From: JAAFJM01 sp964529175
Lineage (GTDB): Bacteria > Bacteroidota > Bacteroidia > UKL13-3
Assembly: GCA_964529175.1 (NCBI GenBank)
Contig: CAZGVO010000006.1
Location: 1-64,000, forward strand
DNA: 64,000 nucleotides
Reading direction: 5' to 3'
Part shown: one piece after another, positions 49,671 through 56,745 of the stretch
Layout: every line of letters starts with the position of its first letter
Position numbering within the stretch: position 1 is the stretch's first letter
The notes under the pieces: generated by a model
Told to the model about the DNA's origin: nothing
Databases searched by the model: none
The model's input: only the letters and a program-made list of their open reading frames with translations
Translations under genes and position numbers: made by a program

Positions 49671-49675
49671 TAACA

Positions 49676-50101
49676 TTATTTTTTCCCTTTTAATCTTTCC
49701 CATTTTATAAGCATGTATTTATCACCCAATTCAGTAATAATCATACCTGTATTTTTTGTATTCTCTCTATTGCTCATGTAGCTAATTAACTCATCATGGC
49801 GCATTACTTTATAGGTTGGATGGTAGTCGTTATTTTCGGGTGCTTTTAAATTAAATTTTTTAACCCAGTTCATAACTGATACATGACTAACACCAATTAA
49901 TCTTTCAATTTCTCTTAAACTTACTCCTTCAATATATAATTGCAAAGCTTTTATAACATAATAATTATCTATGTTTTTACCTTCTTTCATTACTGAAAAA
50001 AAGTAATTGCAATCTTTACATAAAAAGCGTTGACGGCCTTTAACAAAGCCACTTTTGTTAATATTTTCGTTTTTACATTTAGGGCAATTGATTGTTTCCA
50101 T
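49676..50101 (-). CDS. Stand-alone InsA-like zinc-ribbon/HTH protein, probably domesticated
   Basis: The 141-residue protein opens with a C4 zinc ribbon, Cys6-x2-Cys9 and Cys28-x2-Cys31 (INCPKCKNENINKSG, FLCKDCNYFF), as in IS1/IS1595 transposase N-termini. An HTH follows (YIEGVSLREIERLIGVSHVSVMNWVKKF, about 57-84). The remaining 55 residues (DELISYMSNRENTKNTGMII, then ELGDKYMLIKWERL) are not catalytic: no DDE domain is attached. I see no InsB frame and no inverted terminal repeats. It seems to be a transposase-derived regulator. It sits between the porin operon and the AraC gene. A 26-bp sequence upstream of it recurs before acs. Confidence 0.72.
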   Translation of the reverse strand: METINCPKCKNENINKSGFVKGRQRFLCKDCNYFFSVMKEGKNIDNYYVIKALQLYIEGVSLREIERLIGVSHVSVMNWVKKFNLKAPENNDYHPTYKVMRHDELISYMSNRENTKNTGMIITELGDKYMLIKWERLKGKK

Positions 50102-50136
50102 ATTGTAAATATAAAAACTTGACTATATATATTTAG

Positions 50137-50162
50137 CATAAATATACCAAATTAGCAAGAAA
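50137..50162. promoter_or_regulatory. Shared 26-bp element, copy upstream of the zinc-ribbon/HTH gene
   Basis: The core ATACCAAATTAGCAAGAAA is part of a 26-bp stretch that recurs at 56665-56690 with one mismatch. Here it lies 36-61 bp upstream of the zinc-ribbon gene (minus strand). The rest of 50102-50254 is AT-rich and holds the AraC terminator. Confidence 0.6.
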
Positions 50163-50214
50163 TGAAATTTTTAGAATTATTAAATAGTAACCTTAAAAAG
50201 TGTAGTGCATAAAA

Positions 50215-50232
50215 AAATCCCTTACGGGATTT
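50215..50232 (-). terminator. Terminator of the araC-type gene
   Basis: The arms AAATCCC and GGGATTT around TTAC are followed on the minus strand by a T run, 23 nt past the stop. The stem is short but the layout is typical. Confidence 0.72.
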
Positions 50233-50254
50233 AGTGTTGATAGCATTGTTGACT

Positions 50255-51184
50255 TTAATTTATAAGCAATGTATTTAGCCTATATTGATTTGGAGTAATA
50301 CCTTCTAATTTTTTAAATACACGTATAAAATAGTTAGCATCTGAAAAACCAAGCTCATCGCTAATGGTGGCTATTTTTAAAGTTGGATTTCTTAAAAGTT
50401 CCTTTGCTTTACTTATTTTTTGGGTAAAAATAAAATCCAAAGGACTTATTCCCAGCTCCTTTTTAAATACCCGGTAAAAGGTAGCTTTACTCATACAAGC
50501 TTTATTACTTAGGTATTCAATTTGGAACTTTTCGTGAATATTGTCTTTTATATATCCTATAATACATGCCAATGGATTGATATTTTTTTCTGCATAAGTA
50601 TTCAACGTTAAATGATTCAAGTTTTGACTTTGCATAATGCTTACTAATAATTCTTTTAAAGTTAAATCAGCATAAATATCTTTATTTAACTTAGTGCCTG
50701 TGCATATACCAATTAGTTTATTAGAAAGCATGGCAATTTCTTCGTTATTATAATAATGGTATTGGTTATAATTTAATTGCCAAGGTTGTGAATCGCTTTC
50801 TCTTGGAAAACGTTCATTTAAATAGTTAAGTGTATTTTCAATATGCGAACTTTCAATAGCTAATGCTGTGCATTGAGTTGGGTTTCCTAATTCAGCCTCT
50901 GGAAAATCAATTTTCATGGTAACATTTGCTGGTACAATTACACTTTCACCAGGCAAATAATCAAAGCACTGATTATCATATAAATGCATAACTTTTTTAC
51001 CCCTAAGCATGCTTGTTATTACCAGGCTATCAAAAACAAGAGGAACTTTAAAAGAGGCAGCATGCGTTTCAAAAACATTTAACTCGCATTGATTAAGCGA
51101 GTATGCAGTTCTATTTTCTACCAAAGTTTTTAATTGCGATTGGTTGGATAAAGCAACTGGCTTTATGGTATGTTTAAATGACAT
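50255..51184 (-). CDS. AraC-family transcriptional regulator
   Basis: This 309-residue activator has an N-terminal cupin-like sensor/dimerisation domain of the AraC_N type (about 20-190, with LVITSMLRGKKVMHLYDNQ and YLPGESVIVPANVTM). The C-terminal part is the double-HTH DNA-binding domain (CIIGYIKDNIHEKFQIEYLSNKACMSKATFYRVFKKELG, then ATISDELGFSDANYFIRVFKKLEGITPNQYR). It is divergent from the aldehyde dehydrogenase gene. Family members in that position commonly activate the dehydrogenase in response to an aldehyde or alcohol. Direct repeats 21 bp apart in the shared gap are its probable binding sites. A -7 element TAAGTTTG lies at 51204-51211 on its own strand. Confidence 0.9.
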   Translation of the reverse strand: MSFKHTIKPVALSNQSQLKTLVENRTAYSLNQCELNVFETHAASFKVPLVFDSLVITSMLRGKKVMHLYDNQCFDYLPGESVIVPANVTMKIDFPEAELGNPTQCTALAIESSHIENTLNYLNERFPRESDSQPWQLNYNQYHYYNNEEIAMLSNKLIGICTGTKLNKDIYADLTLKELLVSIMQSQNLNHLTLNTYAEKNINPLACIIGYIKDNIHEKFQIEYLSNKACMSKATFYRVFKKELGISPLDFIFTQKISKAKELLRNPTLKIATISDELGFSDANYFIRVFKKLEGITPNQYRLNTLLIN

Positions 51185-51366
51185 AACTATTCTTTCTTTT
51201 TATCAAACTTAGTAAATTTTACCAATTGTTTCACCTGTTTAATAAAAATATTGCCAATTAGGTATAGCTTTTTAAGTGTTTCATAATCTGTGTATCGAAA
51301 CATAGCTTACAAGTATTTAGTGTGAATTGGGGCGTTTAAACATCAAGGTTTTTTGCTAGTGATACA

Positions 51367-51399
51367 ATTGTGCTATTAAATGATAGGATTGTACTATCA
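51367..51399 (+). promoter_or_regulatory. Probable AraC-type operator: two direct half-sites 21 bp apart
   Basis: ATTGTGCTATTA (51367-51378) and ATTGTACTATCA (51388-51399) match at 10 of 12 positions and are exactly 21 bp apart, two helical turns, like the paired half-sites of AraC-family activators. The second site ends 20 bp before a -7-like TATGTTCG (51419-51426), so it would overlap the -33 region, the class II position. An inverted pair AGTGATA/TATCACT (51358-51364, 51395-51401) frames the stretch. The rest of the 273-bp gap (51185-51457) shows only the araC-side -7 element. Confidence 0.62.
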
Positions 51400-51457
51400 C
51401 TTGCATATTGGTAACTCATATGTTCGTGTTTCAAAAAATAATAATTAAATATTTTAT

Positions 51458-52963
51458 ATGACAACATTAACACAAAAACCAACTTTTAAAGCCAAGTATG
51501 ATAATTTCATAGGTGGTAATTTTGTAGCTCCAGTTAGTGGAGTTTACTTTGATAATACCAGTCCAGTTGATGGAAAAGTATTTACTCAAGCTGCTCGTTC
51601 TGGAAAAGAAGATGTAGAGTTAGCTTTAGATGCTGCGCATTTAGCTTTTGCTACTTGGAGCAAAACATCGGCTGCTTACCGTTCAAGTATTTTAAATAAA
51701 ATAGCCGATGTAATGGAAGCTAATTTACAATATTTAGCAGCCATTGAAACTTATGATAATGGTAAACCAATTAGAGAGTCTATTAACGTAGATTTACCTT
51801 TATGTATTGATCATTTCCGTTATTTTGCTGGTGTAATTCGTGCAGAGGAAGGTTCAATTTCGGAGCATGATGAAACCACAGTAAGTATTTGTTTACACGA
51901 ACCTTTGGGCGTTGTTGGTCAAATTATTCCTTGGAATTTTCCATTATTAATGGCTACTTGGAAAATAGCTCCTGCATTAGCAGCAGGCTGCACAGTAGTT
52001 GTTAAACCAGCTGAACAAACACCAACTTCTATTATGTGCTTAATGGAATTATTAAAAGATGTAGTTCCTTCAGGTGTAATTAACATTGTTACCGGTTTTG
52101 GTCCTGAAGCAGGCAAACCTTTAGCTCAATCACCTAGAGTTTCAAAAGTTTCGTTTACAGGTGAAACTACTACGGGTAGATTAATTATGCAATATGCTTC
52201 TGAAAATTTAGTTCCTGTTACTATGGAGTTAGGTGGTAAATCTCCAAATATTTTCTTCCCATCAGTTGCTGATCATGATGATGATTTCTTTGATAAAGCA
52301 GTAGAAGGTGCAGTATTATTTGCCGTAAACCAAGGCGAAGTTTGTACTTGTCCTTCGCGTATTTTAGTACACGAAAGCATTTACGATAAATTTATGAGTA
52401 AAGTAATTGAGCGTACCAAAGCTATTAAAATGGGTAATCCATTAGATAGTAATACCATGATGGGGGCTCAAGCTTCAAACGATCAGTATGAAAAAATTCA
52501 ATCGTACTTAAAGTTAGGAAGAGAAGAAGGTGCTGAAGTGCTTTGCGGTGGTGATGTTCATAAATTAGATGGAGAATTAGCAGGTGGTTATTATATTCAA
52601 CCAACTTTATTTAAGGGACATAATAAAATGCGCATTTTCCAAGAAGAAATTTTTGGCCCTGTAGTTTGTGTTACTACATTCAAAACTACTGAAGAAGCCA
52701 TTGCCATTGCAAACGATACTTTGTATGGGTTGGGTGCAGGTGTTTGGACAAGAGATGCACATGAATTATACCAAGTACCACGTGCTATTCAAGCAGGTAG
52801 AGTTTGGGTAAATTGTTACCATGCTTATCCTGCACACGCGCCATTTGGTGGGTATAAAAAATCAGGGTTTGGTAGAGAAAATCACTTAATGATGTTAGGC
52901 CATTACCGTCAAACTAAAAACATGTTGATTTCTTATAGTAAACAAAAATTAGGTTTCTTTTAG
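51458..52963 (+). CDS. NAD-dependent aldehyde dehydrogenase (acetaldehyde/ExaC-like)
   Basis: This 501-residue cytoplasmic enzyme oxidises an aldehyde to the acid with NAD(P)+. It carries PWNFPLLMATWKIAPALAAG (cofactor domain), VSFTGETTTGR, the catalytic base in MELGGKSPN (Glu257) and the nucleophile Cys296 in NQGEVCTCPSR. The C-terminal APFGGYKKSGFGRE follows. The GEVCTC stretch and overall resemblance fit the AldB/ExaC acetaldehyde dehydrogenases that work beside DUF779 proteins. The DUF779 gene follows 85 bp downstream, separated by a long hairpin. With the acs gene at 56746 it would turn acetaldehyde to acetate and then acetyl-CoA. Regulation is probably by the divergent AraC protein. Confidence 0.93.
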   Translation: MTTLTQKPTFKAKYDNFIGGNFVAPVSGVYFDNTSPVDGKVFTQAARSGKEDVELALDAAHLAFATWSKTSAAYRSSILNKIADVMEANLQYLAAIETYDNGKPIRESINVDLPLCIDHFRYFAGVIRAEEGSISEHDETTVSICLHEPLGVVGQIIPWNFPLLMATWKIAPALAAGCTVVVKPAEQTPTSIMCLMELLKDVVPSGVINIVTGFGPEAGKPLAQSPRVSKVSFTGETTTGRLIMQYASENLVPVTMELGGKSPNIFFPSVADHDDDFFDKAVEGAVLFAVNQGEVCTCPSRILVHESIYDKFMSKVIERTKAIKMGNPLDSNTMMGAQASNDQYEKIQSYLKLGREEGAEVLCGGDVHKLDGELAGGYYIQPTLFKGHNKMRIFQEEIFGPVVCVTTFKTTEEAIAIANDTLYGLGAGVWTRDAHELYQVPRAIQAGRVWVNCYHAYPAHAPFGGYKKSGFGRENHLMMLGHYRQTKNMLISYSKQKLGFF

Positions 52964-52994
52964 TAGAAAGAAAACTGTAAATAATTTTTAACTT

Positions 52995-53034
52995 GTAACC
53001 ACAAACACATTTTTACAATGTGCTTTGTGGTTAC
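52995..53034 (+). other. Long hairpin between the aldehyde dehydrogenase and DUF779 genes
   Basis: GTAACCACAAACACAT (52995-53010) pairs with ATGTG-C-TTTGTGGTTAC (53018-53034), a 16-bp stem with one bulged C and a 7-nt loop. The stem ends 14 bp before the DUF779 start codon. No strong T run follows (TTATTTTAT), so it may be a processing, stabilising or partial-termination signal. Confidence 0.7.
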
Positions 53035-53048
53035 TTATTTTATAAAGT

Positions 53049-53423
53049 ATGGTAAAAAGAATTTTAATTACTGCTGAAGCAAGTACTGTAATAGCCCAGA
53101 TAAAGGAAAAATTTGGTGATTTAATGTTTCATCAAAGTGGTGGCTGTTGCGATGGTTCGCAGCCCATGTGTTTTGAAAAAGGCGATTTTATAATTGGATC
53201 GAGCGATGTATGCTTAGGTCAAATTGAAGGCTGTGAGTTTTGGATGAGTAAAGACCAATTTGAATATTGGCAACATACCCAATTAACTGTTGATATAACA
53301 AAAGGGCGAGGTTCAAGTTTTTCACTAGAAATACCATTAGGATTGAGGTTTATTATTCAATCAAAAATGTTAACGCAAGAAGAAACTGAAAATTTAGAAC
53401 CAGTTTATTTTAAAGAAGATTAA
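53049..53423 (+). CDS. DUF779 family protein (aldehyde dehydrogenase partner)
   Basis: The 124-residue protein carries the DUF779 signature HQSGGCCDGSQPMC (residues 28-41, Cys33, Cys34, Cys41), then GSSDVCLGQIEGCEFWMSKDQFEYWQ. Proteins of this family are nearly always next to acetaldehyde-type dehydrogenases and are needed for or associated with them; the mechanism is unknown, perhaps a metal or redox role given the conserved cysteines. Here the neighbour is the ALDH gene, 85 bp upstream behind a long hairpin. Length is standard. I see no clear terminator after it, only a weak TGGTTT/AAACCA stem. Confidence 0.9.
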   Translation: MVKRILITAEASTVIAQIKEKFGDLMFHQSGGCCDGSQPMCFEKGDFIIGSSDVCLGQIEGCEFWMSKDQFEYWQHTQLTVDITKGRGSSFSLEIPLGLRFIIQSKMLTQEETENLEPVYFKED

Positions 53424-53525
53424 CAATGGTTTGTTTTATTGTTTTACAAAACCAAACTACAGTTTATTTTTTGCTTTTATTAATAAATTATATCAATATT
53501 TGATATTTGTAAAACTATATAAAAT

Positions 53526-54083
53526 ATGAAAATAAAAATAATTACCTACCTTTTACTTATCACAACCTTTTTTTATGGGTGTGATAAATGTGAGGAAACG
53601 ACAGGAGCTACAAGAAAAGTTCCGTATTATGATATTCCTGGTTTGTTTCCATATTCTGAAGGCGGTAGTGCTAAATTTCTAAGAAACAAATTAGACACAG
53701 TTGAATTTCAAATTTCAAATTTACAAACTTCATTTAATTATACTTACACACAATCCGACTGCCCAGAAAAAATTCCATTAGAACAAAAATACATGCAATT
53801 TATTGATAGTAAATACAGTAATAGTTTTTATTTAAATTATTATATCAATAGTGCTTTTTATGATAGATTCGCTATTGTGATTAATGATGTTGTATATATA
53901 AATGATAGTCCATTAGAATTTGGATTGAAGGAACCAATTATATCAACAACTATTTTAGGTAAACAATATGATACTGTAACAAATATTGTAAATTTAAATA
54001 ATGATTCTTTGACATTTAAAATAAATCGGTATGGTCTTTTGAAATTCACCTCAAAAGGAAATTTATTTGAACTAATACCTTAG
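53526..54083 (+). CDS. Hypothetical lipoprotein (185 aa)
   Basis: A lipoprotein signal (KIKIITYLLLITTFFYGCDKC, lipobox FYGC, acylated Cys19) precedes a polar, Asn- and Tyr-rich beta domain. It contains a central SDCPEKIP stretch and ends RYGLLKFTSKGNLFELIP. The layout resembles the lipoprotein at 45638, though identity is low. The AT content is high and the sequence has no recognised domain. It is probably surface or periplasmic. Its neighbours are metabolic (DUF779 before, an AEC transporter after), but the 100-170 bp gaps suggest an independent gene. The gap 54084-54251 downstream holds nothing I can identify. Confidence 0.7.
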   Translation: MKIKIITYLLLITTFFYGCDKCEETTGATRKVPYYDIPGLFPYSEGGSAKFLRNKLDTVEFQISNLQTSFNYTYTQSDCPEKIPLEQKYMQFIDSKYSNSFYLNYYINSAFYDRFAIVINDVVYINDSPLEFGLKEPIISTTILGKQYDTVTNIVNLNNDSLTFKINRYGLLKFTSKGNLFELIP

Positions 54084-54251
54084 TTTTAAGATGTGGTTTG
54101 CTTCTAAATAATGGTTCTTCTACTTTTCTATGATAAAACAAAACAGTCATATTAAATGCATTATTAAAACAGGAGAAGCCAAAGTAATAATTGGTAGTTT
54201 TCATAATCATTTTTAATATGGTTATCATTGCCATAAGTTTAACATATATTC

Positions 54252-55151
54252 ATGATTTCATTTGTATTAATAGCCATTTGTATTTTAGTAGGTTATATTT
54301 TTAACTATAAAAAACTATTGCCTCCTCAGTCGCATAAAGGTATTAATGCATGGATTATTTATGTGGCTTTACCGGCTGTTTCGCTTAAGTACATTCCTCA
54401 AATAAATTGGAACTATACCATGTTGGTTCCGGTTATTGGCCCTATATTAGTTTGGATAGGGGCTTATGTTTTTGTAAAAATAATTACCTATAAAAGAAAT
54501 TTATCAAAAGCAACCATTGGTGCTTTGTATTTATGTACTGGCTTAAGCAATACTTCGTTTGTAGGTTTTCCTTTAATTACGGCTTATTTTGGCGAACCAC
54601 AAATCAGTATAGCTGTAATATGCGATCAAGTTACTTTTGTATTGCTGTCAACTGTTGGAATAGCCATGGCCATAAAACATTCCGACAAACATACTTTAAC
54701 CACTAGTTTGGTTATAAAAAAAATGGCTTCATTTCCGCCTTTGTGGGGTTGTTTGTTGGCTTTTATATTGCCTAGTTTTATGAATTTGGAACCTTTTATA
54801 CCTCTTTTTGATAAACTAGCAGGTACGGTTGCTCCATTGGCTCTATTTTCTATTGGCTTGCAGTTAAAACTATCAGGTTTGAAAAATGGTTGGAAACCTA
54901 TTTTATCAATACTTGGTTACAAATTAATACTGGCACCAGCTTTGGTTTTGCTTTTAGTATTTGTATTAAATATAAAAGGTATGCCCAGCAATATTGCTGT
55001 ATTTGAAGCAGCAATGCCAACCTTGTTAACGGCATCTGTTGTGGCCAATGAATACCATTTAAATACTAAATTGGTAAATATAGCAACAGGCATTACTATT
55101 TTAGCTGCATTTGTAACCACACTATTTTGGTATTTAGTTTTAACTTACTAA
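54252..55151 (+). CDS. AEC-family (auxin efflux carrier-like) permease
   Basis: The 299-residue membrane protein has about ten transmembrane segments in two inverted halves. It matches the AEC/membrane transport protein family: KGINAWIIYVALPAVSLKYIPQI (first half), LCTGLSNTSFVGFPLITAYFG with the conserved N-T-x-F-x-G-x-P, and FEAAMPTLLTASVVANEYHLN in the second half with the matching proline. Bacterial members carry malate, malonate or other carboxylates. Its last codons (TTTTAACTTACTAA region) form the start of a roughly 30-bp sequence repeated twice more downstream around the duplicated genes. A carboxylate role would suit the acs neighbourhood but is inference. Confidence 0.86.
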   Translation: MISFVLIAICILVGYIFNYKKLLPPQSHKGINAWIIYVALPAVSLKYIPQINWNYTMLVPVIGPILVWIGAYVFVKIITYKRNLSKATIGALYLCTGLSNTSFVGFPLITAYFGEPQISIAVICDQVTFVLLSTVGIAMAIKHSDKHTLTTSLVIKKMASFPPLWGCLLAFILPSFMNLEPFIPLFDKLAGTVAPLALFSIGLQLKLSGLKNGWKPILSILGYKLILAPALVLLLVFVLNIKGMPSNIAVFEAAMPTLLTASVVANEYHLNTKLVNIATGITILAAFVTTLFWYLVLTY

Positions 55152-55235
55152 AGTTGATTGTAAAACAAAGCCAGCCAATCGAATCTATTTTAAAGTAGCG
55201 TTGAGTTGCACTAACAGAGGAATATAATTTGTTAG

Positions 55236-55811
55236 TTAGTGAAACCAGTATCTCATAATCCACCAATACTTTTTATGTTCTTGTTCTTCATATTTTTTCC
55301 ACTCAGGAGGCATTTTACGATTAATTGCAAACTCTTTATATACAGAATCAGGGTTATATAATTTAATATTTACATACCCTAGTTTCTTTAAATTTTCTCT
55401 AAAATCATGTTCAGACTTATAACAAATCCCTCTCGCCCTTGCTTCATCAGTATTAAAAATTGCCCAATCTGATTCATAACCACTATATTCGTCTCCCTTA
55501 CAGTGAAATATTATCAAACTATCTATTATACCTATTGAATCTATGTTACTTAGGTTATTAAAATCATCATAGTTACTGGTTTCGTCCACACTGTCAAAAT
55601 CCATTGGAACCAGTTCCCTTTTTGTCTGCCAATCAGATTTATAGTGATTGGAACTTCCATATATGGCATACGGTTCAATCAGGGGTAATTTCTCCAACTC
55701 CCAACCTCCGTAACCTTCATATCGACTATGATAAAATCCATTAAACAGTGTTTGATAAAAAGTAATAATTATTAAAGAGATTATTAGTATTATAGTTACA
55801 AAACTTTTCAT
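55236..55811 (-). CDS. Membrane-anchored hypothetical protein, duplicate A (191 aa)
   Basis: An N-terminal signal anchor (FVTIILIISLIIITFYQTLF, 4-23) is followed by an extracytoplasmic domain of about 165 residues rich in Tyr, Trp, Asp and Ser. It has an IIFHCKG strand, a GICYK strand and a basic, aromatic C-terminus (PPEWKKYEEQEHKKYWWI). I recognise no family. By hand alignment with duplicate B the first 54 residues match at 48 positions and the last 44 at 41, but the 90 in between match at only about half. A minus-strand -7 element TACTTTTG (55850-55843) is identical in both copies. Membrane-anchored immunity-type proteins occur as such tandem pairs, but no toxin gene is nearby. Confidence 0.82.
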   Translation of the reverse strand: MKSFVTIILIISLIIITFYQTLFNGFYHSRYEGYGGWELEKLPLIEPYAIYGSSNHYKSDWQTKRELVPMDFDSVDETSNYDDFNNLSNIDSIGIIDSLIIFHCKGDEYSGYESDWAIFNTDEARARGICYKSEHDFRENLKKLGYVNIKLYNPDSVYKEFAINRKMPPEWKKYEEQEHKKYWWIMRYWFH

Positions 55812-55982
55812 TTGTATTCAGTTTGCTTTTATATTCCTATAGCAAAAGTATTAAAAGCAAAGCTACTTTTTTTCATAACATAGTTTTTAACTTACTAAAA
55901 TTGATTGTAAAACAAAAAGCCTGCCAAGCGAATAAACATAAGTAGAGTGAGATTTAATTAACAGAGGAATATAAATTGTTGG

Positions 55983-56552
55983 CTAGTGAAACCAGTATCT
56001 TATAATCCACCAATACTTTTTATGTTCTTGTTCTTCATATTTTTTCCACTCAGGAGGCATTTTATGACTAATTGCAAATTCTTTATATACAGAATCAGGG
56101 TTATATAATTTAATATTTAAATATCCTAGGTTTTTCAAATGTTTCCTAAAATCGATTTCAGATTTACAACAAACTCCTCGTGCATTTGCAGAATTGAAAA
56201 TTAGCCAATGTGATCCCCTTTTACCATAATTAAATTCTTTACAATGGAATAAAATTAAATTATTGATTATTCCAAACGAATCTATTTCCCACAAATCACC
56301 ATTTTCATCATAATTATTCATTCCATCTACACTATCAAAATTAATAGCTATCAACTCCCTTTGTGTCATCCAATCGTATTTATAATAATCAGAAGACCCA
56401 TATATGGCATACGGTTCAATGAGTGGTAGTTTCTCAAACTTCCAACTTCCATAATCTTCATATCGACTATGATAAAAGCCTTCAAACAATGTTTGATAAA
56501 AAGTAAAAATTATTAAAGAGATTATTAGTATTATAGTTACAAAACTTTTCAT
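55983..56552 (-). CDS. Membrane-anchored hypothetical protein, duplicate B (189 aa)
   Basis: This is the second copy of the same gene, two codons shorter because of a deletion in the middle. The anchor, the YHSRYE...PLIEPYAIYGSS segment and the C-terminal 44 residues are nearly the same as in duplicate A. The centre differs (YDWMTQRELIAINFDSVDG, then CKEFNYGKRGSHWLIFNSA). Its reading frame is intact, so both copies seem to be under selection. It is the nearer copy to acs, divergent from it. Function is unknown. Confidence 0.82.
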   Translation of the reverse strand: MKSFVTIILIISLIIFTFYQTLFEGFYHSRYEDYGSWKFEKLPLIEPYAIYGSSDYYKYDWMTQRELIAINFDSVDGMNNYDENGDLWEIDSFGIINNLILFHCKEFNYGKRGSHWLIFNSANARGVCCKSEIDFRKHLKNLGYLNIKLYNPDSVYKEFAISHKMPPEWKKYEEQEHKKYWWIIRYWFH

Positions 56553-56664
56553 TTGTATTCAGTTTGCTTTTATATTCCTATAGCAAAAGTATTAAAAGCA
56601 AATCTACTTTTTTTCATAACATAGTTTTTAACTTACTAAAGTTGATTGTAAAACAAATCTTTGT

Positions 56665-56724
56665 CATTAATATACCAAATTAGCAAGAAACTTACCTTAG
56701 CATTTATTTCTACTTCTATATTCG
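56665..56724 (+). promoter_or_regulatory. acs upstream region: shared 26-bp element and -7 box
   Basis: The element with core ATACCAAATTAGCAAGAAA (26 bp, 56665-56690) matches 50137-50162 at 25 positions. It ends 26 bp before TATATTCG (56717-56724), a TAnnTTCG-type -7 element, so it lies just upstream of the expected -33 position, typical for an activator. The ATG is at 56746. Confidence 0.6.
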
Positions 56725-56745
56725 TATTAACAAAATAGAAAAAAT

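Larger units (their letters stand above)
55138..56656. repeat. Tandem duplication of about 745 bp with a third partial repeat unit
   Basis: A roughly 32-bp sequence (core AACTTACTAAAGTTGATTGT) occurs at 55138-55169, 55885-55916 and 56626-56656. The first copy overlaps the 3' end of the AEC gene. Between them lie two copies of one gene with homologous flanks, with periods of 747 and 741 bp. The 115 bp upstream of each start codon differ at only two or three positions. The core also contains the small inverted pair AACTT/AAGTT. Confidence 0.93.

Noticed and set aside
49600..50254. Complete insertion sequence around the zinc-ribbon/HTH gene
   Set aside because: No terminal inverted repeats, target-site duplication or DDE transposase frame can be seen on either side.
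54046..54234. A 62-codon minus-strand frame after the lipoprotein at 53526
   Set aside because: It overlaps the end of the lipoprotein gene, has no recognisable domain or leader, and its composition fits chance in AT-rich DNA.
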